From assembly GCA_013054445.1 (NCBI GenBank), contig JAAMPI010000061.1, positions 1-64,000 on the forward strand: a stretch of DNA of 64,000 nucleotides, read 5' to 3'. The stretch comes from Cudoniella acicularis. Its lineage: Eukaryota > Ascomycota > Leotiomycetes > Helotiales > Helotiaceae. Every line of letters starts with the position of its first letter. The first letter of the stretch is position 1. The notes under the pieces were generated by a model. The model did no database searches, had not been told where the DNA came from, and saw nothing but the letters and a program-made list of their open reading frames with translations. This document shows, piece by piece, positions 33,201-42,732 of the stretch. A program made the translations under genes and the position numbers.

Positions 33201-34499
33201 GTTTTCCGCGTTGTTGTCGAATAAGATACATTGCAACTGCAAATTCATCCCTGGTCAAACGGCCCGCAGAGTTAATATCTGCAAGATCCCATATTTGAGC
33301 CAGAGCCTCCTCGGGAAGTTTCGACTCGCTGAAGAATGGAACTGCTTCGTCTCCGGTAATGAAGCCTTTATTGCTTTTATCCAATGAATGATAAATGCTA
33401 TCAAACTTCCCCTTATCTGATGGTGTAATAGCCCAATCACCAGTTGCGCCGGAGTACTGGGGTATCTGAGGAGGAGGGGCTGCGAATGCTGGACGACTGA
33501 GTGGGCTCCCAGCACGCATGGCACCAGCACCACTAAATTGCCTTGGAATAGCAGGTAAAGAGCCGGACGATTGTCGACTGGGCGGACGTCTAGCGGCTGC
33601 CTCATAAAGACCGGCTGGAAGAACGCTTGGCAAAGCCCGTAAAGCACCAGCTTTAAAAGATGCCAGTAAATGCATAGCTATCACGAACTCCGTAACTTGG
33701 AGAGATCCTCGTTGCTCCGTATCTGCTAACATCCATATCCGGCCAAGAACATCATTTGGAAGGCCAGCTCGTTCAAATATTTGTTTAGCTTGCTCTCCTG
33801 GAAGATGTCCGTTCTGTGCCCCGGACTTTTCGAAGAGTGCAGCATATTGACCCGCCTTGTCAGGAGTCAGTGGAGGAACTCTGATGGGCCCTGATCCGCT
33901 GCCCTGGGGTTGCAAGGCGCTCGGCGGAGGCCCAGGAGGAGGTTGAATTGTAGGACTTATTCCGGCTGGAGAGCCTCCATCGAACTTTGGAAGGGGCCCA
34001 GGGCGCAAGGCAAGGTCGGGTGTGGGATCTCGTCCGGCTTGGTAATGTCCAATCAACCTCAACACTATTCCAAAGCCAGCAGGTGTGAGCAGCCCTCGAT
34101 TCTCTTTATCAGCGATTTGCCATATCTAGACCAGAGCACCATTAGCATCATTGGCAAAATTTGTGTTTATGTTGATGTGAGACATATACACACCTCTCCC
34201 AGAATGCGCGGCTCAAGCCTTGTCTTCTCGAAAAATTTGACCGCAACCTCCCCGGTCACAACACCAATACCCTCTGTGTCTGCTTGTCGAAACAATTGTC
34301 CAAATACCCGCTTCTCTTCGGGCGTAAGGTTCAAGCTCGGCGCCGCTACACATTCGTCAGTTATTTGCTCTAGAGTCTGCATGCTCGTAATCCCTCATGC
34401 TCCACTACGGACACGATCTCTTTCAATGTCGAAGTATGCAGACAAGATAGTAGATTCAAAATGGCAATGGGAGCAGCTCTTACTTGGGTCTTCAGCCAT
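30205..34499 (-). CDS. ede1: EH-domain endocytic scaffold Ede1 (Eps15-like)
   Basis: Exons: 34499-34484 (16 nt, MAEDP), 34345-34194, 34125-30286 and 30234-30205 (ending ANYLASQS). Introns of 138, 68 and 51 nt are GT-AG and in phase, giving 1345 residues. Three EH domains: EH1 (NLTPEEKRVFGQLF, split by the second intron before IWQIADKENRG), EH2 (DKAGQYAALFEKS through VLGRIWMLAD), EH3 (PSDKGKFDSIYHSLDKSN through IWDLAD). A Pro/Ser-rich linker, a long coiled coil (SNQVGTLTKQMQDVQDQ onward), an NPF motif (NNPFFRR) and a long acidic Ser/Thr-rich tail follow. The C-terminus is a UBA domain (LTGMGYARNDALAALEKYDY) completed by the last exon. Ede1 initiates clathrin-mediated endocytosis at the plasma membrane by binding NPF adaptors and ubiquitin. 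The ATG at 34382 lies inside the first intron and is not the start. Confidence 0.94.
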
Positions 34500-37267
34500 G
34501 GCGTCTTCCCGGGTCGTCTTCCGTCGTTGATCCTTCACGATGTGGCGATGGCAGGGCAAATCGAGGTTCCGAAGCTGCAGAAAGAAGATGCAATGATGCT
34601 GAGAGCTTGGCAGAGATTGAATTGTGCTTGTAGATGGCGCGTCTGGGTAGAGAATAAAATGGAAGTTGCGATGCAGTCGGCAGCTTCGACGAGGTTAGCG
34701 AGTGCATCCCCAAAAATGTAGCAAGCTGATTGGCTGGCGGAAACCTCGACCTCGACTCCAAACAGTGACTGCGATCTTCCAGCTGCGATCATATCCGGAT
34801 CAAGCTCCAGTGCATCCAGAGTGAGGCTTGCAAGTCACATGCATTTGGGACAGCGTCCTGAATGGCTCAATTGAGACGCAGTGTCTCTATCCGCTCCCTC
34901 TTCGACAAATCAACGACGACGAATTCATCATGCAATGCGACCCAAATCCACGAATGCGCAGCCTGAAGGCGTGGGGTTACACCTTCTAACGGCCTTCTGT
35001 TGGCTCGACAGCTTCTGCAAGAATCAAGACCGAGTGCTATGCTACCGAATCAAGTGTTACAGATGTCGCTAGCCTTGACTCGCAGAGCAATCCGCGGAAA
35101 CTACCTCTACATGGCGGGAATCTTTTGAGGTTTGGGAGGGCGACGAGTATGGGGGAAGAATTTCACAAAACACAAATCTCTTCCGGGGCCTCCGGTCGAG
35201 CGACACCGACGATCCCAATCCTGCAATACGAATCCATACCCTCAAAGTAATCCTACCACCGTCCCCGACCCAAACGGTGCGAATCATGCGATATTTGAAC
35301 GAACAGAGTCAGGACGGTCTGGTGCCTCACAAAGTTTATATATAAGAACCCTGTACATCATTCTCATGGGCATAGTAACCCTATCCTCAGAGTGGTACAT
35401 GGATATATAGATCCAAGACAAAATTGTCAAGCAAAACGAAAGGAAGAATGCAAATAGAACAGGCCATCTACATTATGGGATGGATTGATGCTCACCCTGT
35501 CGGGGTTTTGGTGACGCAGCTCGAGGATGATTCTCCTTGTGAAGCTGAAGAAGTGCTTCGGCTATGTAAATGCCTTATCTTAGCAGAATCTCGACATCCT
35601 ACTTCAATAGTTCTTTTCGAGAGTTAAAATTTCGGGTCTATTTTCCTCGGCATGAGTATGATTTGTTCGAGCTACGAATAACTTAAAAGATATTTGAAAT
35701 CATTTCGTGTGCGAAACATGATTAGAAACTTCTTTTTTGGTCGCTTTTTGTCTGGGTAGCTTGGCGCAGTTGCCCTGATAATTTTTCAAAGCTTGTTCCT
35801 TCTCCAAGCAGTCAATTGTTTGACCTCGAATACATCCAAGTTTCATTAGCAAAAAACTTTTGCGCGGAACCTTTCACAAAATTTACACTGGTAAATCCCA
35901 AACCATGAGAATACTATCCTCTTTTTTCATCCGACTAGGAACAATGTCAGGTTTCTGTCCAAGGGTCCAGCAGAAATCGGGTCGGAAATCTCAATCACTG
36001 AAGACCAAATAGGCAGGCTGCAAGTTCTTGAAATTAGGAATTTCGGCGCTCAAAAAAGACCTTACCGACTAGCTGCAGAAGGGGATTAACGAGATATATC
36101 AGAAGGCTCCGGAGGAATAAAAGCAGACGCGTAATTCAATGCGATACGGCTCGCATTTGAAGGTCGGTAAAAACGCGACCCAGACGTGCTTCAGTTCGAA
36201 TTTCTTCAAGCTTCGCTTCCACCTCGCTGCAGTGATCGAAGGCTCATCGTTCCTCAAGACTCCGTACAACACTTAGGTGTACGCCTAGGTACTCGCCGTC
36301 GCACGTCGCATTTGGACCTTTGTCCTCTAGTCTGCTATTCTTGTTAATAGCAGTTACTTGATCTGTGCGCTGGTGTTATGGACTGAATTTTTAATTTTCT
36401 GAGGATTTCCGTTTTCAATGACACTTTGGAATGTGGAAGGGCAAACATTTTCGAATCGTCTTTCCAAAAAAAAAACATTTGGGGCCTAAAAATAGGGAGC
36501 TAATTAGTAATGTGGCTCGATTGCTTCATACCAAGGTTGTTCAAAGGTAGGCGCAATGCAAAACTGATTTTACGATGGTACCTTCCACGATTGTCAGCCT
36601 TACGGGTACAGATTGCAATGCTGTTGGCTCTCGTTATCAGTTGAACTGTTGGTGTTTCGGGAGGGGCTTGAAACACAACTGCATCCTTCTTGAGACAAGC
36701 GCTGTAAGACTGAATTTTTTAAAAACGACAAGTCTTTCAACTTCACGCCACTCGGGTTGGTCTTCTGTTTCTGTTAATTTCTGCTTGTTTTTGCTTGCGA
36801 CCCGACATTTTGGTAAGATCTTACAGAGATGCAAGCCCTTGAAACTCTTCAAGGGATTTAATACCCAGGACACGTGATAATAACCTTAAAAATATATACC
36901 GACGGTGAGCCAATCCAGTCAAAGCACTCTGATGGGATTAAACGCCAAGACAGGGTTTCTGACTTCACCTTGTCACTGCCTGGCCCCCAACCAAATCTCC
37001 ACCAGCCAACACGTTGACGAACCAAACGGCACGTATCGTAAAGGATTACTTTCGAGCGGGGTATAAAACATCACTCATCAATCAACCATTGCCGTCGGCG
37101 AGGGCTGAGACGGCGATGTCACGATGAGCCGAATAACCGTGAAAGGGGCCCGAATGCATGCAGCAGAAAACGTACGCGTCTCAATTTTGATATCCACTTG
37201 GATTTTATAAGGATATAAAGTTCTGCTATTCTAGCCAATCCAGTGATACTAGCATCAGCTCTCATTT

Positions 37268-37293
37268 ACTTGGGAGGGTCCCCTCTCCCAAGT
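37268..37293. other. Short perfect inverted repeat (hairpin)
   Basis: ACTTGGGAG at 37268-37276 pairs with CTCCCAAGT at 37285-37293 around an eight-base loop. The role is unknown; it lies over 1 kb from the next gene. Confidence 0.6.
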
Positions 37294-38173
37294 TAGTAAG
37301 TTACGAGGTACTGTTCGTCTTCGAAACCTCTGATCAGCCTTAGCCAACGACAAAGTCGGCACATATGAAAATGATTCAAAGCAATCGGGGTTGCCAAAGC
37401 TGTCTCACAGAGGAATCTCGTGTCAACATCGTGAAGTTAACCAACCGATCGGGCCTGACTGGAAGTTTTGACAAGCAGTCGAATAAAGAGCAAGCGAGAT
37501 GCGCTTGAGCCCCCGAACACTCGCAGCACTTGGTTCAGGCTCAGCCTTTTAGAGATTGTAACCTTATCTTTAGTCTTGCAGATTGAAGGAAGAAGAAAGT
37601 TCCAAAACGGTCCTTGGAGCGTTGCCGAGACCCGCTACAGCCGCTAAAACTGCTCACGTAAAATTAACCTGCATAGTGAGGCTGAAGAGCAGAGCCTGTT
37701 TATTCGTTAGGGTTGGCCAATCGTACCCTTGCTAAATCGATCGATGTCGAAGGTGCTTTTTCTTACTGTAAAGTAACCAAGAAACATAATTTAATGAATC
37801 TAGTCTTGGATTTTGGGCAAAGACTCTTTGTCGTATATTATAAAGTAGTAGGAGGAGGATTTAAATTCAAACAAACAATAAACGTACGAGTTTGAAAGCG
37901 CTTCCGTCGTTGTTGAAGCCTTGCCAACACGCGATATGGTTGGCTGGGCAATTGTTGGATTTAACCCCCAATTCCGCATTTAGCATTTCGCGTAAGACCT
38001 AAAACATATACTCGATGCAACCTGGGGTGCTGAGCCCCTGGCCTCCCTGGGGAACAAGGTGCCACCAGTGCGGAAATTGATAGGGTGGGCTGGTGCTTAC
38101 GCCGTACATTTGCTGAGTCGCAGACAACTGGGCCCTTGCCGTGCAACTGCAGCTCGAGCTGAGCACTTGTGGG

Positions 38174-38181
38174 AATATAAA
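38174..38181 (+). promoter_or_regulatory. Candidate TATA box of the PLAC8 gene
   Basis: ATATAAAG lies about 145 bp upstream of the PLAC8 ATG, a plausible distance with a leader of around 110 nt. The following pyrimidine-rich CTTTCTTCTTCACCTTCTC (38226-38244) is typical just before fungal transcription starts. Confidence 0.4.
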
Positions 38182-38324
38182 GTGTCAGGACAGCGCAACA
38201 TCCTGCTGTCCCCCATCAGCCGCCTCTTTCTTCTTCACCTTCTCTACCAAAAACGAGTAGACCGTGCTTCTCTTGATTTCTCGTCACTCGTTCTCGTAGT
38301 TCAGCTTCTAATCACACATTCGAT

Positions 38325-38842
38325 ATGTCGAGACCATATCAGGCTTCACTTTGCGGCTGCGACACTTGCGGAACCTGTAAGCCACAGCCTTATGTCCACT
38401 GTCAACAAACAACGCTGACATTACTATCAAACAGGCCTCAAAGCTTGGTTCTGTACCTGCTTCCTCATCGGCCAGAATCACCAGCGTATTAAGGGCAACG
38501 TTTCCGATGACCCAGGATGCTGCAGCGGATGGTGCTGGGGTTACTGCTGTCTTGGCTACTGCTCGCTTTGCTTCATTTTGCCAATGATTGACCGTGGCGA
38601 CATGCGCCGCAAGTATGGTAAGCTATCAAACCCATCTCTCAGCCTCAATTGAGTTTTTCGACGTGCTGACTGTTGTCCTTCTAGATCTCCAAGGAGGATC
38701 TTGCGGTGCCTGCTTGGTATCCGCCTGCTGCGTACCCTGCGAGGCTACTCAGACAAAGAAGGAACTCGATTACATTCAAATGAGCCAGACCCAGGGTGGA
38801 TACGTTCAGAATGGCAAGATGGTTGCTCAGCCAATGCGCTAG
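38325..38842 (+). CDS. PLAC8-family Cys-rich membrane-associated protein
   Basis: Exons 38325-38376, 38435-38617 and 38685-38842; introns of 58 and 67 nt, GT-AG, with matched phases, give 130 residues. The core shows the PLAC8/DUF614 pattern: CGCDTCGTCLKAWFCTCF, then GCCSGWCWGYCCLGYCS with a short hydrophobic span (SLCFILPMI), and the second conserved block CGACLVSACCVPCEATQTKKEL (here written in two parts, CGACLVSACC and VPCEATQTKKEL). Plant and fungal relatives are linked to cadmium/calcium tolerance and cell-size control at the plasma membrane. The fungal function is not settled. The first exon codes only 17 residues, so the gene is invisible without splicing. Confidence 0.9.
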
Positions 38843-39420
38843 ATGGACATATCAGTGTCACAGCCAGCATTGTGTCTCGAGGAGCTTGGAATAGGAGGAG
38901 GAAATCAAATTGCCTTTGAGTGTAAATTTTAACGGAAGGAAATGTGGGATATGGGAGCTGGAAATGTGAGCGCGGAGTTCAATAATACAACTGGAATCGT
39001 CTCTTTCGGGAGCTGTCACGAGTCTGTTATACCCTAGAGCAGAGAAATCGATATCTTTTGCTTGCCTTTGCACCCTCAAACTTCCTTACCCCGCGCACGT
39101 TTCTCTTGCAAAAACTTTCTTTTCATCTGATGTGTTTCCCAAGAATGCTCATCTCCACATTGTTCTCCATTTTTTCAGGGAAAAATGCACGTGCGCACCC
39201 TGTACGCTCGAAGCCTCGAACTCCCCTATCTTGGCCTCTTCGCTTGGCAGAGCCCCTTAAGCCATAACTTCAAATTCCCCAAGTCATCAAGCCACCTTGT
39301 TGTTTCTCTTCACCTCGAAGTAATCAACCCAAACACTACGAGTACCACCTTCCAAAATCCTTCCATACCCCTTTATCCAACGTTCCAATTCCAAAAAAAA
39401 AATATTCCAACTCGGAGGCA
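38843..39420. other. Intergenic, no gene seen
   Basis: 3' region of the PLAC8 gene. A run of ten A at 39393-39402 lies close to the relic below. The long plus frame from 39185 begins in this stretch but lacks coding character. Confidence 0.45.
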
Positions 39421-39657
39421 AGAAGGATTGCAGATGCGCCTGAAGGCGCAGCAGGGGTTCATACTACACAATTTGAAAGGGATTCAGGGGTCGTGCATGC
39501 TTCTCCAAATAACCTTGATGTCAGACGGTACGAGCTTCCCTAGTGGCTCCACTTTACGGAGTACAGCGCTAAGGCCTGGATCTGCGACAAGTGTGACCCC
39601 ACCGACACAACATGTGGCAGTGGCCTGAATAGGATTTATCCAGCTTTTACCGCATGA
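39421..39657 (+). pseudogene. Possible gene relic with CxxC motif
   Basis: One frame reads RRIADAPEGAAGVHTTQF, continues through SPNNLDVRRYELP, meets TAG at 39541-39543, then reads WLHFTEYSAKAWICDKCD, PTDTTCGSGLNRIYP and a TGA at 39655-39657. The amino-acid make-up (aromatic, CxxC, DPTDTTCGSG) is that of a folded protein C-terminus and is much better than the overlapping 147-residue frame. No upstream partner was found within 500 bp. I read it as the 3' remnant of a lost gene; the family is not recognised. Confidence 0.35.
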
Positions 39658-40424
39658 GTTTGGTAAAACGGTTGTTTCGTTGTATAAACTGATTCGGTAA
39701 TCGTTGAGTGCCCATGTGACAAGGGTAATAAGGCTCTAAGCTTGGTGGCTGCTATTTTGGTGCCCTTGTCGCAAACTATCTTCGCATCAATTGGATCCTT
39801 TTTACGGAGATAGGAGAGAAGGGTTTGAAGTCGTTCATGCTCAATTTAACACGATTTCATTTTGCGGTTGTTTTCATGAATTTGGTTAGATCAAGTGATT
39901 GACTGAGGGATGTCGAGTTGCTCCTGAATTCAGACTCCGATGTCTTGCTCTCTAGCTCAGCAGAACGAGGTATTTGTATTTCTTGCCAACCAAATGGGAT
40001 ACAGTTCGTGTTCTCAAAAGACCTGTGATATCGCGGTATGGGAACTAAGATCGTTAGTAAGACATGTCAGTGATCCTAGGTGCAATTGTTTTCTGTGAGG
40101 GCTCAGTACCTCTCAAGTCTAAGAAGCTCGGTAACGATGCTGGGTAGATAATTATAATCCTGTAGAATGATCATTTAAACTTAAAGGCCAAAATTGTCAG
40201 TTAAGAGTTGCCACTTGCGGCTGTACCAGCGCGAGATCAAAAATATTGGTAAGGTTTACAGATACTTCGAGTTTTATAAATATATCATTCTATTGATCTA
40301 TGTGCTCTGCGCTCAATGTGCTTGCTATGCTCCAAAACAGAATTTATACGTAGTATCGCTCGATGGGTATATGCAGCAGACACGACCGCCAGATGACAGA
40401 CTTTTTCGTAACGACTGCAAATGA
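39658..40424. other. Intergenic, no gene seen
   Basis: AT-rich sequence between the relic and the 3' end of rna1. No feature was recognised. Confidence 0.5.
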
Positions 40425-41757
40425 TCAGATTTCCGCTTTCTTCTTCAGCTCATCCGCCAATTCATCAACATCTTTGTCTTCTCTCTGCGCAACAGGCTCG
40501 TCCTGTGCCTCTTCGGCTTCCTCCAAAAGTTTCTCGCGCAACTCCTCGGCCTCTTCTTCCTCCTCTTCTTCCTCCGACTCATCCTCGTCCTCTGATTCGA
40601 GATCACTCAAGCTGTCGAGGCCCCAGTCGTCTTCCAAAACCAGGTCTCCAGCCAATTTATCCTTTCGTGCTTCCAAAATTTCCTTCAATTCCATAATTGC
40701 CTGATCTTCCTCGGAAAATTTGTTGCCATTCAGCTCGATCTTTCTCAGAGCAGGAAGTGCATCCTTAACGGCCTTGGAAATTGCTTGCAAGCCCTTGGTA
40801 GTAATGTCGTTATACTGCAATCTCAGGATCTCGAGCTTCTTATTTCCTCCCTTAGCTAATGCACCAGCGAAAATTACACCTCCCTTAGCACTTAGCAGCG
40901 AGTCTCCAATACCTAATTCCAGAATATCGGTCCAACCAGGAGCCACTTTTGCGAGAGCCTTTGCACCAAGAATTGTGAAAGTATTGTCTTGCAGGTCCAA
41001 AGTCTTGATGCCCTTGGCATGTCGGAGGCCTTCGGTAAGAAGATGCGAGATTCCTTCTTGTCGGATACCGTTTTGAACCATCTTGACCTCCTTCACACCT
41101 GTATGTAAACTATATACCTTCGCCCAAGCAGTCATACTGCCATTTTCAAGTCTGTTCCGGCCGCAGATAACTGTCTCGAGATCTGGGACTTCCTTTCCAG
41201 CTTTCCGTGCCTCTTCCTTCTTTCCATGAAGAGTTGTTAGTGAATCAGCAATCAAAATGCCAGCATGTGGACCAAGACCGTTGTTGTTGAGGATAAGATG
41301 CTGAAGTGGGACGTGCGAGGAGAGAAATGCAACCAGCGGCGCCTGAGTATTGAGACCAAAAGCGTTGTCGTTTAGGTTAATAGTATGTAACTTCGGTAAT
41401 GTAAGAAGTGCTGTGAGCAGAGATGATAGAGCTTGAGGGATTTCGTTTAGGAGACGGCCGGTGAATATATCTGCAAAGTTTGCGATCTGATGTGAACAAA
41501 CGAGTTAGCAACGAGGGGTTGTCAATAGGCTTTTGAAGCAGCGAAAACTTTACCTGCAAAGTCTTCTTGGTTTCCAAAACTTCTCCTAGAACCTTGCAAG
41601 CCTCCACACCTAAAGTGTTCCCAAGTAATCTGACCTCCTCGACATCTTCCATCTCCCTAAGAGATTTGATATGCGCTTCAACATCTGCGGCAGTATCCAG
41701 CTTCAACCCCTTCCCTTCCAGGGAAAACACCTTTGAACTTTTCGCATCTGGAGCCAT
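40425..41757 (-). CDS. rna1: Ran GTPase-activating protein Rna1 (RanGAP)
   Basis: ATG is at 41757 (MAPDAKSSKVFSLEGKG). Exons 41757-41554 and 41486-40425, intron 67 nt in phase 0 (GTAAAG...CATCAG), give 421 residues. The protein is a run of RanGAP leucine-rich repeats (VEEVRLLGNTLGVEACKVL, LHTINLNDNAFG, LQHLILNNNGLGPHAG, LETVICGRNRLENGSM, VKEVKMVQNGIRQEGI, IKTLDLQDNTFTILGAKAL, LEILRLQYNDITTKG). ICGRNRLENGS contains the region around the catalytic Arg finger. It ends in the usual long acidic tail (DEDESEEEEEEEEAEEL). Rna1 stimulates GTP hydrolysis by Ran in the cytoplasm and so sustains the gradient that drives nuclear transport. Divergent from cox17. Confidence 0.95.
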
Positions 41758-42060
41758 ATTTGCGAGCTCTGCAGAGAAGTAAGTAAGAAAAGACAGTCGT
41801 AATGAAAGTTTGTGGAACTTTGTTATGTGATTTCCCTTGTGTGTTTTGTTGCAATCTTGGTGGGGGAAGTGGAGGCTTCGAATGTCAACAAGGCTAAAAA
41901 GTCTTGGCACTCCGGAACCCGGGGAATCATATTCCCGGCCGAAATTCGACATCCCGAGCTTCATAACAAATTCAAAAGCTTCAAACCACCTTTCGACCTT
42001 GTCGCTGCAACCAGACTGTGAATGTACTACTACCAAAGCCTACAAGTCGCAGATAACAAG
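41758..42060. promoter_or_regulatory. Divergent promoter region rna1 / cox17
   Basis: 303 bp separate the two start codons, so both promoters lie in this gap. No TATA box was seen. Confidence 0.45.
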
Positions 42061-42411
42061 ATGGCTTCACATGCAACCCCTATGCGTAAGTTTCTTATTT
42101 TTAGAATCTCAATTGCGCTCTAACAACTGTAAGCTACCGCCACCAGCGCAAATCTGGGAGCAGATTTAAAGCCTTCCGGACAAGCCTCCGCAAAGGTCAA
42201 GGTAATTTTGTCTCCCATCCACCCTCTGCGTGAAAAGACCTGACACTAACTTCTTTATCCTGAATAGCCTTGCTGTGTGTGCAATGCCGAAAAAGCCAGC
42301 CGCGATGAATGTATGCTGTTTAGCAATGCAAAGGATCCCAACAAAGATTGTGCTTCCACAATTGACAAGTACAAGAGCTGTATGGCGGGTTTTGGCTTCC
42401 AGCTTCCGTAA
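42061..42411 (+). CDS. cox17: Mitochondrial copper chaperone Cox17
   Basis: Three exons, 42061-42085, 42134-42201 and 42268-42411, with introns of 48 and 66 nt, give 78 residues. The last exon carries the diagnostic KPCCVCNAEKASRDECM (copper-binding CCxC with the first half of the twin Cx9C pair) and DCASTIDKYKSCMAGFGF (second Cx9C). Cox17 is imported into the intermembrane space through Mia40, folds with two disulphides, and passes Cu(I) to Sco1 and Cox11 for cytochrome c oxidase assembly. Every exon is short, so no long reading frame marks the gene. The first intron ends in TGTAAG/C, which is a slightly unusual acceptor but is required by phase. Confidence 0.92.
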
Positions 42412-42732
42412 TTGGGAATCAATTTGAGGTAATGGGGGCTTGAGATACAAATGGTACGATAAGAGCTGTACAACATGACTGGGAGCGTTGCATTGCTAAG
42501 GCGTATGGGATATCGGGCTGCACATATTGGGAATAGAGGCAAATCACCGCTCTGCAAAAGACGAACCTTTTAAGACTTACGCTCCATGGAATATTTCTTG
42601 GATAATTACAAGTTTTGCATTATGATGTTCTATTCTTACAAACGATATCCGGATCGGTCCATCAAATCGTGCGATAAACTGGTATATGCTCCTGGACGCC
42701 CCCATATGAAAAATATTTTGTAGCTTGCGGGA

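Larger units (their letters stand above)
34500..38324. other. 3.8 kb gene-poor region
   Basis: No frame over about 100 residues has coding character, and no intron-joined gene could be built. The sequence is alternately AT-rich and ordinary, with a hairpin at 37268-37293 and a TATA-like box near the right end. No terminal repeats, transposase or RNA gene was recognised. It could be intergenic, hold a non-coding transcript, or be an eroded repeat. Confidence 0.5.

Noticed and set aside
34167..34382. Open frame starting at ATG 34382 as the N-terminus of Ede1
   Set aside because: The ATG lies in an intron; MAEDP at 34499 joins in phase to APSLNLTPEEKR at 34345.
39185..39628. 147-residue plus frame
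   Set aside because: Low-complexity and without coding character; a different frame in the same place reads like a protein C-terminus.
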